Source: Desulfobacteraceae bacterium (GTDB lineage Bacteria; Desulfobacterota; Desulfobacteria; Desulfobacterales; Desulfosalsimonadaceae). From it: 64,000 bases of DNA. Below the pieces are notes generated by a model. That model saw nothing but the letters and a program-made list of their open reading frames with translations. It made no database searches and had not been told where the DNA came from. Shown here in pieces: positions 25,425-33,850 of the stretch (its first letter is position 1; the number at the start of each line of letters is the position of its first letter). Location of the stretch: positions 27,116-91,115 of the forward strand of contig JAABSH010000010.1 in the NCBI GenBank assembly GCA_011390465.1, read 5' to 3'. A program made the translations under genes and the position numbers.

Positions 25425-28390
25425 TCCGTTGGGATTGAGGGGGGCTGATTTTGCGTTTCAAGATAATACCGCCACAGATGCCTTACCTGCGCGCGCATGT
25501 CCGCAAACTGATCCGCTGCGAGCACTGCCGGCCGCTCCTGCAATGTCAGCCGGTGAATATAATACCGAAATACCAGGTATGCCTGCTTCAAAATATAAGC
25601 GGTTTTATCATCAAAAATACCGGCCAGGGCCAGACTGTTGAGCTGCCGGACAATATCCGTCCATTTGAGCAGAGACGGGTGGCGGCCGGCATGCTGCATG
25701 ATAAGAAACTGCACCAGAAATTCAATATCAATCAGACCCCCTGAATCATTTTTGATATCAAACCCCTTTTCCGCCCGTGGTTTTTTCTCTTTCCGTGCCG
25801 TCCGCATGCGGCTGCGCATCTCCCGGATATCCGCTTTCAGACGCAGGGTGTCCCGGGGCAGGGATAAAATTTCACACCGGATGGCTTCAAACCGGTCCCG
25901 GACCTCCATGTCTCCGCCCACGGCCCGGGCTTTTACCAGGGCCTGGTGCTCCCAGTTCCAGGCCCGGTTTCGCTGGTAGTCCGCGAATCCGTCAATATGG
26001 ATGACCAGCACTCCGGCATTGCCGCTGGGCCGCAGCCGCATATCCATTTCATAGAGCTTGCCGGTCCGGGTCATGGCACTCATGAGATGAATAATCCGCT
26101 GGCCCAGCCGGACGTAAAACTGCGTGTTATCAATGGGCGGAAAATTTCCGCCGGCAGTATCGCCTTTCTCGCCGGTATGCAGAAACACCAGATCCAGATC
26201 CGACCCATACCCCAGCTCATAACCGCCGAGTTTTCCATAGCCGATAATGCCGAATTTTTTGTTATGGCCCATGGCGTCCGCACCAGCAGGCAGGCCGTAT
26301 TTTTCAACCATATGATCCCAGGCCATGTCCATGAACCACTCAAGAATGGCTTCCGCCAGCCAGGTCAGGCGATCGCTCACCTTCATCAGGGGCAGCAGCC
26401 CGGCCACATCCGCGGCGCAAATCCTCAGGGTGTTGATCTGCTTGAAAATGCGCAGGTCATCCATCTGGGATTCCAGATCCGTGTCCGGCAACCGGTCAAA
26501 CCGCAGCTGAATGGCTTTTTTAAGATCCGATTTTTCAAGGGGTTCGTAAAGGGTGCGCACATCCAGCAGCTCATCCAGCAGCAAGGGATGTTTTGCGATA
26601 AAAGACATGATCCAGGGACTGGCTTCCGCCAGCTGCACCAGGTGCATCAGGGCATCCTTGTTCTCGATGAGCAGCGCCACATAGCAGGAACGGCGGCTCA
26701 CTGCCCGGATCAGTTCCAGAATCTGCCCCATCACCGGAACAGGGGTTGCCGATGCCATGGCCGCCTCCACAATATGCGGCACCAGCCGGTCAATCCGCTT
26801 TTTGCCCTGAAGGCTCACGTCTTCGGATTTAATGAGCGCCAGAAACCCTTCCAGCACTTTGAGAAACGGCTCGGGCGGGGTAATTCCCATGTGCCGGAGG
26901 GTTTCCAGATTGGCCTCAGTATTGGCCAGATTGTTCCACACGGCCTCAATGCCCTGCATCCGATCATCACCCCGGGGAGCAGACGTCTCCCGCGCCAGCA
27001 GGGCCTGAAAGTGACGGTGAACATTTTTCATGTGGGTGTTCAGGGTAAGGGAAAAAGGCTGCCAGGCATCAAACCCCATGGACAATGCCAGCCGGTAGCG
27101 GCTGAAGTCATCGACCGGCAGGGAATGGGTCTGGCGGTCATCGGCCATCTGCAGCCGGTTTTCCACATTCCGCAAAAACACATACGCGCCGGCAAGCTCG
27201 TCTTTCACCATGGCGGAAATATTCTGTTCCGCGGCCAGGGTCTCAAGAATATTGAGAATTTCCCGCTGCTGATACGCCACATGAAGTCCCCCGCGGATGA
27301 GCTGAAAAATCTGGCCGAAAAACTCCACCTCCCGGATGCCGCCGGGGCCGAGCTTGACATTTTCCGTCATTCCCTTGCGGGTGACTTCCCGCTCGATTCT
27401 GCGCTTCATTTCCCGCAGAGATTCAAAGGTGCCGTAATCCAGATAGCGCCGGTAAATAAAAGGATTCAGCCGCTCCAGCAGCAGCCGGCCCCGGGATTTG
27501 TCACCCGCCACCACCCGGGCCTTGATAAGGGCGTAGCGCTCCCATTCCCGTCCCTGCTCCTGATAATAATGCTCCATGGCATCAAAACTCATGACAACGG
27601 GACCGGCGTCCCCATAGGGCCGCAGCCGGGCATCCACCCGAAACACAATCCCCTCTGTCATGTTTTTGCCGATCACATCAATCAGGCGGTGGCAGAGCCG
27701 GGTAAAAAATTCCTCACAGTCGATGGGCTTGCCCGGACCAGTCTTGCCCGGACCAGCCTTGCCGCCGAGGGCGCGGGTAACGCCGGAAGCGGGAAAGGCA
27801 AACATCAGATCAATATCAGATGAAAAATTCAGCTCGCGGCCGCCAAGCTTTCCAAAACCGATCACCACCAGATGCTGAGGCGCTCCGGCCGATGACACCG
27901 GTTTCCCATAATCTGCGATCATCTGCTGATAGGTTGCCGCAAGCGCGGCGTCCAGGCAGGCATCGGCAAACGTGGACAAATCATGGGTGGTTTCTCTGAG
28001 CGCGGCATATCCGGCCAGATCCCGGAAAGCGATCCGCATCATTTCCCGGGTCCGGATCTGTCTCAGCACCCGGGCCAGCTTGTCTATATCCTCACAAAAA
28101 GCCGCCTGTCGGGCAATTTTTTTCGGATATGCCCCCTTATCATAGGATCGCAGCAGATCTCCGGAATCCAGCAAATCCGTCAGCACTTCCGGATTCCGGA
28201 TGCTTTTTCTGGCAAGAAAATCACTGAACAAAAACGTATCTTTTAAAACCGCACAAAGCGCCGCCTGATTTTCCGGCAGCCGAACCCCTTTCCGGCCGGC
28301 CGCATCAACCATGGCGTCCCATTTTTCCGCAACAAGGGAATTTGCGTCATCAGAAAATTTTTTACAATAATGAACTGGCTGGATTTTCAT
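25409..28390 (-). CDS. glnE: Bifunctional glutamine synthetase adenylyltransferase/deadenylase
   Basis: 993 residues, full length. Two nucleotidyltransferase domains: GFGKLGGRELNFSSDIDLMF near residue 185 (deadenylylating half) and GYGKLGGYELGYGSDLDL near 718 (adenylylating half), each with the GS-x-DxD metal motif, joined by a helical R domain. It adds or removes AMP on glutamine synthetase according to PII state, so the nearby glnB fits. The second half ends at 25409, overlapping the PilZ gene. A 12-base repeat encodes GPGKTGPGKP near residue 222. Confidence 0.97.
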   Translation of the reverse strand: MKIQPVHYCKKFSDDANSLVAEKWDAMVDAAGRKGVRLPENQAALCAVLKDTFLFSDFLARKSIRNPEVLTDLLDSGDLLRSYDKGAYPKKIARQAAFCEDIDKLARVLRQIRTREMMRIAFRDLAGYAALRETTHDLSTFADACLDAALAATYQQMIADYGKPVSSAGAPQHLVVIGFGKLGGRELNFSSDIDLMFAFPASGVTRALGGKAGPGKTGPGKPIDCEEFFTRLCHRLIDVIGKNMTEGIVFRVDARLRPYGDAGPVVMSFDAMEHYYQEQGREWERYALIKARVVAGDKSRGRLLLERLNPFIYRRYLDYGTFESLREMKRRIEREVTRKGMTENVKLGPGGIREVEFFGQIFQLIRGGLHVAYQQREILNILETLAAEQNISAMVKDELAGAYVFLRNVENRLQMADDRQTHSLPVDDFSRYRLALSMGFDAWQPFSLTLNTHMKNVHRHFQALLARETSAPRGDDRMQGIEAVWNNLANTEANLETLRHMGITPPEPFLKVLEGFLALIKSEDVSLQGKKRIDRLVPHIVEAAMASATPVPVMGQILELIRAVSRRSCYVALLIENKDALMHLVQLAEASPWIMSFIAKHPLLLDELLDVRTLYEPLEKSDLKKAIQLRFDRLPDTDLESQMDDLRIFKQINTLRICAADVAGLLPLMKVSDRLTWLAEAILEWFMDMAWDHMVEKYGLPAGADAMGHNKKFGIIGYGKLGGYELGYGSDLDLVFLHTGEKGDTAGGNFPPIDNTQFYVRLGQRIIHLMSAMTRTGKLYEMDMRLRPSGNAGVLVIHIDGFADYQRNRAWNWEHQALVKARAVGGDMEVRDRFEAIRCEILSLPRDTLRLKADIREMRSRMRTARKEKKPRAEKGFDIKNDSGGLIDIEFLVQFLIMQHAGRHPSLLKWTDIVRQLNSLALAGIFDDKTAYILKQAYLVFRYYIHRLTLQERPAVLAADQFADMRAQVRHLWRYYLETQNQPPSIPTDQLKR

Positions 28391-28461
28391 CCGCCCACCT
28401 GTTGTTTTTACGATTACCTCAATCTTTAACGTATGCCCCGCACCACGCCGGCCCGTGGCTT

Positions 28462-28965
28462 TTACCGGCAGGAAAGGGTATATTCCGCAAGCAAACTGTC
28501 TTTCCAGTAATTATTTTCCGGCTGTGAGAAAAACCGCCTGAACAGCTCCAGGCTCTCCTCGCGCAGCACATGGGGAACGATTTCCACTGCCTTGTCCCGG
28601 TAAAGGGGTTCGACACTTTGGAGATCGCATCCGGTGCCGCCGCCCATTACATCTTCATAGGCATAGACGATTCGCCGGATACCGCTGATCAGAATGGCGC
28701 CAAAACACATGAGGCAGGGTTCCATGGTCGCATATACGGTCAGATTTTCCGGATGATCAAGGGCCGTGGTTTGATAAAGGGCCTGCAATGCCAGTATTTC
28801 CGCGTGATCAATTTCATTGGCCCGGATGCCGCTGGTGGCCTGGCGGCAGCCATGGGCATAAATTTTTTCGTTGTCCGCAATAACGCACCCCACGGGAAAT
28901 TCTCCGGCAGCAAAGGCTTTTTCCGCGTACACCAGAGCCTGGCGCATAAAATAGGCATCTTTCAT
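28462..28965 (-). CDS. Nucleoside/tRNA-adenosine deaminase family (CDA fold)
   Basis: 167 residues from ATG 28965; a TTG at 29004 with GGAG only 2 bases before it is the alternative. The zinc site is complete: DHAEILAL (His and proton-shuttling Glu) and MEPCLMCFGA (two Cys). FPVGCVI and SGIRRIVYAYED are family features. This group covers TadA, guanine deaminase and related enzymes. The unusual C-terminal tail after the core and the GCDLQSVEPLYRD segment do not match classical TadA well, so the substrate is left open. 71 bases after it comes glnE on the same strand. Confidence 0.8.
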   Translation of the reverse strand: MKDAYFMRQALVYAEKAFAAGEFPVGCVIADNEKIYAHGCRQATSGIRANEIDHAEILALQALYQTTALDHPENLTVYATMEPCLMCFGAILISGIRRIVYAYEDVMGGGTGCDLQSVEPLYRDKAVEIVPHVLREESLELFRRFFSQPENNYWKDSLLAEYTLSCR

Positions 28966-29004
28966 TTTTTTCTGTTGTGTCCTGTGCTGAGGCTTTTCAA
29001 TCAA

Positions 29005-29318
29005 TTCTCCTGTAATATGAAACTTTTATCAGAAACAAGCGTTCAGGCAACGGATTTTTTGAAAAAATCCCCTTCAGGGGGTCTTTTTTTACAGCCTTCC
29101 CTGCAAAATACAGTTACCCTTGGCCGGCGCAAGAGGCATATTGACAATAATCTTTTTTTCAGGTTATGGTCAAAAGAGCAAAATTACCCATATAATATTC
29201 ATGCGCCCACCATGCCGGATGTTTCCGGGCCGGATTCTTCCGGCGGCCCGGCAAACGGTTCTTCCCCGCAAGGGAACAAAAATATGACCGGCGAGCGCAT
29301 CAGCTTCAAGGACACACT
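29005..29318. promoter_or_regulatory. Divergent promoter region with candidate -35/-10
   Basis: No gene is seen here. TTGACA at 29141-29146 is 18 bases from TATGGT at 29165-29170, a possible promoter for the HyuA-like gene. A hairpin-like stretch CCCCTTCAGGGGG at 29080-29092 is followed by TCTTTTTTT and could be a terminator or attenuator. A short open frame ends at 29322, overlapping the start of the next gene (ATGA), and could be a leader peptide; it is not supported further. Confidence 0.4.
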
Positions 29319-31031
29319 ATGATCATTGGACTGGATGTCGGCGGCACCCACACAGATATTGTGCTTGTTGGAGAAAACGGTCTGGAAAGAAAGATCAAGG
29401 TACCCACAAACACGTCAGCACTTTTTGAAACCGTCCTCACCGGCATTGAAAAAATCACGCACAACATACCGCCGGAAAAAATTTCCCACGCTGTTCTCAG
29501 CACCACCCTGACCACCAACGCCATTGTCCAGAACAAATTATCCCCTGCCGGCATGATTGTTTCCGCCGGTCCGGGCATTGATCCGTCCTATTTTCGAACG
29601 GATGACCATTATTATACCGTGTCCGGGTCCATTGATCACAGCGGCAGAGAGATTGCACCCATTAACAACGCTGAAATCGAAGAGATCGGCCGCCGCCTTG
29701 AATCTCAAAAAATCCGGCACATCGGCGTGGTAGGGAAATTCTCCCCCAGAAATCCGGGCCATGAACTCCAGATAGAAAAAATCCTGGCCCCGCACTTTGA
29801 CAAAATATTTTTAGGCCACCGGATTTCCGGTCATCTGAATTTTCCCCGGCGCATCGCCACCACTTATTTAAATGCATCAGTCTATCCGATACACAAAAAT
29901 TTTTTTGAAGCCGTCAAATCCAGCCTCCACCAGAAGGGCCTTACCATTCCCATTTATATTCTGAAAGCGGACGGCGGCACCATGCACTTTGACGCATCCA
30001 TTGATTATCCCGGCCAGTCCGTGCTGTCCGGGCCTTCCGCCAGCGTGATGGGGTCAGTGGCCTTTGCACCGGATGACTGCGAAACCCTGGTCATGGACGT
30101 CGGCGGCACCACCACGGACATGGCCGTGCTCATCAATCAGGTGCCCCTGCTGTCGCCCTCTGGCATTGAAATCGGAAATTACAAAACCCTTATCCGGGCC
30201 CTGCACAGCTATTCCATCGGCATCGGCGGAGACAGCGTGGTCCGGGTGGAGGACAACACCCTCAAAGTCGGGCCGGAGCGCGTGGGACCGGCCATGGCCT
30301 ATGGCGGGCCGGTACCCACGCCCACAGACGCTCTGTTTGTGCTTGGGAAAACCCATGATCCCGCCGGAGACCGCTCAAAATCCGTCCAGGGAATTACCCC
30401 CATCGCCAAGCAGCTTGGGATGTCTGTTGAAGATGCCGCCTTTGAAATTTTTGACCTGGCCTGCCAGGATATCCTGACGGCGGCCCGGAAAATGATTGAA
30501 CGGATCAACCGCAAACCGGTTTATACCATCAAAGAAGTACTCACCGGTTATCAACTGCAGCCCCGGCATGTGATGGTGCTCGGCGGCCCGGCGGCCCATT
30601 TTGCCGAACACATGGAACAGATTTCCGAATTCACGGTCCGGACCGTTCCCCAGTGGCCGGTGGCCAATGCCATCGGCACGGCCCTGTCCCGGACCACCTG
30701 CGAAGTCACCTTATTTGCGGATACCCAGAAAGGAATTGCCATCGCACCGGGGGAATCCTTTTCCCAAGCCGTCAAATCCAATTTCAACCGCAAAGACGCG
30801 CTGGAAATGGGCTACGGCCTGCTCCGGGAAAAAGCCCTGCAGAACGGGGCCAGTATGGAAGACCTGGATCTTGATGTGCTCGAGGATCTGGAATTCAACA
30901 TGGTGCGCGGTTTCCGGTTGACCGGCAAAAATATCCGAATCAAACTCCAGATCAAGCCCGGACTGATCCGCCACTACAAAACCATTACCGACAAAATTGC
31001 CGTCATGCCGACATGTGAGACTGGAGTCTGA
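29319..31031 (+). CDS. Hydantoinase/oxoprolinase A-like protein (HyuA family)
   Basis: 570 residues, with AAGGACAC before the ATG. Actin-like ATPase signatures: GLDVGGTHTDIVLV at the N-terminus, LSTTLTTNAIVQ, and the second phosphate loop VMDVGGTTTDMAVL near residue 265, followed by SIGIGGDSVVRV. HyuA proteins cleave cyclic imides such as hydantoins or 5-oxoproline with ATP, usually with a HyuB partner. No hyuB is in view; the following gene is a deacetylase-like amidohydrolase. It is shorter than the classical 650-700 residues and may be a one-subunit relative with a different substrate. Confidence 0.82.
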   Translation: MIIGLDVGGTHTDIVLVGENGLERKIKVPTNTSALFETVLTGIEKITHNIPPEKISHAVLSTTLTTNAIVQNKLSPAGMIVSAGPGIDPSYFRTDDHYYTVSGSIDHSGREIAPINNAEIEEIGRRLESQKIRHIGVVGKFSPRNPGHELQIEKILAPHFDKIFLGHRISGHLNFPRRIATTYLNASVYPIHKNFFEAVKSSLHQKGLTIPIYILKADGGTMHFDASIDYPGQSVLSGPSASVMGSVAFAPDDCETLVMDVGGTTTDMAVLINQVPLLSPSGIEIGNYKTLIRALHSYSIGIGGDSVVRVEDNTLKVGPERVGPAMAYGGPVPTPTDALFVLGKTHDPAGDRSKSVQGITPIAKQLGMSVEDAAFEIFDLACQDILTAARKMIERINRKPVYTIKEVLTGYQLQPRHVMVLGGPAAHFAEHMEQISEFTVRTVPQWPVANAIGTALSRTTCEVTLFADTQKGIAIAPGESFSQAVKSNFNRKDALEMGYGLLREKALQNGASMEDLDLDVLEDLEFNMVRGFRLTGKNIRIKLQIKPGLIRHYKTITDKIAVMPTCETGV

Positions 31032-31043
31032 AAAAGTGAGGCT

Positions 31044-31071
31044 GAAGACCGAAGACTGAAGACTGGAGACG
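31044..31071. repeat. Four GAAGACT-type heptamers
   Basis: Tandem 7-base units GAAGACC, GAAGACT, GAAGACT, GGAGACG in the 141-base gap between the HyuA-like and amidohydrolase genes. No other feature is seen in the gap. Confidence 0.55.
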
Positions 31072-31172
31072 ATGGGCTATAAAGTAAAATATTTCTGATA
31101 TCATTAACCCTTTTTTCAATTGTGCGATAAAACCCGAAGGACACGCACCGCCAAAAAAATCCGGAGCCGACC

Positions 31173-32489
31173 ATGCTGAAAGCAAAACATAAAACCGGCC
31201 TTATTTTTTTCCCGGCCTTTGACTGGGCCATCAGCCCTACCCACCCGGAACGGGAAGAACGCATGCTTTACACCCAGGACCAGGTTTTTGAAGAAGGCCT
31301 TCTGGATATCGACGGAATCATTGAATACAAAGCCGGTCTTGTGGAAATCAAGGATGTGCAGCGGGTGCATTTCTGCGCGCCGGACGAGCATTCCGTCATG
31401 ACCCAGTCTCATTTCATCAGTGCCGGGGGCGCTAAAACCATTGCGGATGCGGTAATGAGAAAAAAAATCGACCGGGGATTTGCCCTGGTCCGGCCGCCGG
31501 GGCATCATGCCATGCGCGTGGTGCATGGGGGCCGGGGCTTCTGCAATGTCAACAACGAAGCCATTATGATCGAATATCTCCGGTCCGCCTATAATGTGGA
31601 CCGGGTGGCCATCATAGACACGGACTGCCATCACGGCGACGGCACCCAGGATATCTTTTGGCATGATCCGGACACCCTGTTCATTTCCCTGCACCAGGAC
31701 GGCCGCACCCTTTATCCGGGTTCCGGCTTTCCCGAAGAGATGGGCGGCCCCATGGCTGCCGGCACCATCCTGAATGTGCCGCTGCCGCCATACACGTCTG
31801 AAGAGGGATTTCTGCATGTCATCCGGGAACTGGTACTGCCGGTGCTGGATGAATTCAAGCCGGATCTGATTATCAATTCCGCGGGCCAGGACAATCATTT
31901 TACCGATCCGCTGACCAACATGAATTTTTCCGCCCAGGGATATGCAAATTTAAACGCATTGCTGAAGCCCGATATTTCGGTGCTGGAAGGGGGCTATTCC
32001 ATTGAAGGGGCCCTTCCCTATGTGAATTTGGGCATTATTCTGGCCATGGCCGGGCTGGATTATTCCAATGTCCGGGAACCGGAATATGATTTCTCCAAGC
32101 TGCGCCAGTCCGAGCAGATCAGCCGGGTGATTGAACGAACCTGTGATTCCGTGCTCTCCAACTGGAATGCCCGGGAACTGATCCGGATGCGCATGAAAGG
32201 AAACAAAAAATTCGACAAACGGCGGCGGAGCATTATGTACGACACGGAAGGATTCTATGAACACCAGAACGAAACCATCCGCATTTGCGATGAATGCGGC
32301 GGGGTGCTGCAGATTGATTCCACCGCGGACACGGGAAACCATATTCTGGCGGTGCATATTCCCAGAAAAGCCTGCCATGCCTGCAGGGAACAGGGGCTTG
32401 AATGGTTTGACGCCGCCAATACAAGCAAATACGATCTGATCTTCTGCCAGGACCGCACCGATGACACCTACCGGGTGCGAAAAGCATAA
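31173..32489 (+). CDS. Histone deacetylase-like amidohydrolase with C-terminal zinc ribbon
   Basis: 438 residues. The arginase/deacetylase fold is full: RPPGHHAM (catalytic His pair), FCNVNNEAI, IDTDCHHGDGTQDIF (metal Asp and His), DPLTNMNFSAQGY and LEGGYSI. Bacterial members hydrolyse acetylated polyamines or similar amides. After the catalytic domain (about 1-330) come about 100 residues with ICDECGG and ACHACREQ, a four-Cys zinc ribbon that most relatives lack. No signal peptide, so cytoplasmic. It follows the HyuA-like gene; both are amide hydrolases, which hints at a shared pathway for amide-linked compounds. Confidence 0.85.
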   Translation: MLKAKHKTGLIFFPAFDWAISPTHPEREERMLYTQDQVFEEGLLDIDGIIEYKAGLVEIKDVQRVHFCAPDEHSVMTQSHFISAGGAKTIADAVMRKKIDRGFALVRPPGHHAMRVVHGGRGFCNVNNEAIMIEYLRSAYNVDRVAIIDTDCHHGDGTQDIFWHDPDTLFISLHQDGRTLYPGSGFPEEMGGPMAAGTILNVPLPPYTSEEGFLHVIRELVLPVLDEFKPDLIINSAGQDNHFTDPLTNMNFSAQGYANLNALLKPDISVLEGGYSIEGALPYVNLGIILAMAGLDYSNVREPEYDFSKLRQSEQISRVIERTCDSVLSNWNARELIRMRMKGNKKFDKRRRSIMYDTEGFYEHQNETIRICDECGGVLQIDSTADTGNHILAVHIPRKACHACREQGLEWFDAANTSKYDLIFCQDRTDDTYRVRKA

Positions 32490-32521
32490 TTCTGCCGGAT
32501 TTTACCTCCACCGACCCTCAG

Positions 32522-33439
32522 ATGACCATCAGACAAGCGCACCGATTCCCTTCCCTTGCCCGCCGGGCCGCAATCTTTCAGGCGGTGCGGGATTTTTTTA
32601 CCGGCCAGGGATTTCTGGAAGTCGACACCCCCATCCGCATCCCCGCGCCCGCGCCGGAACCCTTTATCGAAGCGGTAACATCAGGAGAATGGTATCTCCA
32701 GACTTCGCCGGAGCTCTGCATGAAACGGCTGCTGGCGGCCGGGTATCCGAAACTGTTTCAGATCTGCAAATGCTTCCGGGCCAGGGAACGGGGAAAGCGG
32801 CACCTGGAAGAATTCACCATGCTGGAATGGTATGCCGCAAACGCCGGTTGTGATGATCTGATGCATCACTGCGAACAATTGTTCCAGGCCGTCAGCAGCC
32901 GTCTTGAAACCGGCACGGACCTGTTGTACCAGGGCCGTCGCATTGACCTGTCCCCCCCGTGGAAACGGTTGTCCGTGGAAACGGCGTTTGCGCGATACGC
33001 CCCCATGACCCTGGCCGAAGCCCTGGCCCGGGATGCTTTTGATGAAATGATCGCCTTTGAAATCGAGCCGCACCTGGGCCTGGACAAACCGATTTTTCTC
33101 TATGATTATCCAGCCGCTGCCTGCCCTCTGGCCGCGCCCCGGCCGGGTCAGCCCCATCTGGCCCAGCGGTTTGAACTTTATGTTGCCGGCCTGGAACTGT
33201 GCAATGGCTTTTTTGAACTGACAGACCCGGAGGAACAGCGCAAACGGTTCTCCGAAGAGATAAACCGGCGAAATCAGACCGGTGAAGCCATTACCCCCAT
33301 GCCGGAAAAATTTCTCGCGGATCTGCGCCACATGCCAGAATCCGCAGGAAATGCCCTGGGTCTTGACCGGCTGGTCATGTTGTTTGCCGATGCCGCCGCC
33401 ATTGATGCGGTGGTGGCATTTACCCCGGAAGAATTATGA
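32522..33439 (+). CDS. epmA: Elongation factor P lysine ligase (GenX/PoxA type)
   Basis: 305 residues, the truncated lysyl-tRNA synthetase II core without anticodon domain. Class II motifs: FLEVDTPIRIPAPAPEPFIEA (motif 1 region), FQICKCFRARERGKRHLEEFTMLEWY (motif 2) and GNALGLDRLVMLF (motif 3). The enzyme puts beta-lysine on a Lys of EF-P, which relieves ribosome stalling at prolines. EpmB and efp are not in the window. It starts 32 bases after the deacetylase-like gene. Confidence 0.93.
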   Translation: MTIRQAHRFPSLARRAAIFQAVRDFFTGQGFLEVDTPIRIPAPAPEPFIEAVTSGEWYLQTSPELCMKRLLAAGYPKLFQICKCFRARERGKRHLEEFTMLEWYAANAGCDDLMHHCEQLFQAVSSRLETGTDLLYQGRRIDLSPPWKRLSVETAFARYAPMTLAEALARDAFDEMIAFEIEPHLGLDKPIFLYDYPAAACPLAAPRPGQPHLAQRFELYVAGLELCNGFFELTDPEEQRKRFSEEINRRNQTGEAITPMPEKFLADLRHMPESAGNALGLDRLVMLFADAAAIDAVVAFTPEEL

Positions 33440-33469
33440 CAAAAAAATTGTAACGGAACCTGCCGCTAT

Positions 33470-33577
33470 TCAACCGATGGTGTCCATGGAAGCCAATTTC
33501 GGCTCATGCAGGGGAATCAGAATATCTGCCGCTGCTTTTACCTTTTCTGCCGCAGACAAAACGGTTTTTGCAAGGGA
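33470..33577 (-). pseudogene. C-terminal remnant of an MBL hydrolase
   Basis: The minus strand reads KVKAAADILIPLHEPKLAS..DTIG and stop, matching the end of the intact MBL hydrolase at 46148-46891 (KVKSSADIVIPLHEPKFAS..DSIG) almost residue for residue. Upstream the frame is broken by a TGA at 33578-33580, and nothing else of the enzyme remains. A 35-codon frame with a good ribosome site (33578-33685) directly precedes it in the same frame; it does not resemble the MBL protein. The remaining gap to 33850 shows no gene. Confidence 0.75.
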
Positions 33578-33850
33578 TCATAATCCGTTGGTTTCCCAAA
33601 ACACCATCAGCATTTCCGCATCATAAAAATCGGCAGTTGCCCTCATGTTGGCCATAATCGCTTCAAATAATTTTACAAATCCCATGACTTCCTCTTCTTC
33701 TTTAATTCCAATTGGACAATTTAGGCAGTTTTACCTGGCAATCTTTCAGCATTGCCTTAGACCCACCGCAGGCCAGTCAGAAAAGCATGAAGTTTTCACT
33801 CCTTCATATTCGTTTCGCCAGAACTGACGAAACCATGCCCTATCTTTACC

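Noticed and set aside
25946..27823. Long open frame (625 codons) on the + strand
   Set aside because: It is the antisense of glnE, which has full-length domain matches. The frame is open because of the codon bias of glnE and its protein has no recognisable domain.
28570..29322. 250-codon + frame ending at the HyuA-like start
   Set aside because: Most of it opposes the deaminase gene. Only the last 36 codons could be a leader peptide and nothing else supports that.
33578..33685. 35-codon minus frame followed in frame by TGA and the MBL tail, read as a selenoprotein
   Set aside because: A Sec codon would join an unrelated short peptide to an MBL tail. I see no SECIS-like hairpin right after the TGA and the upstream part is not MBL-like. 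A pseudogene is simpler.
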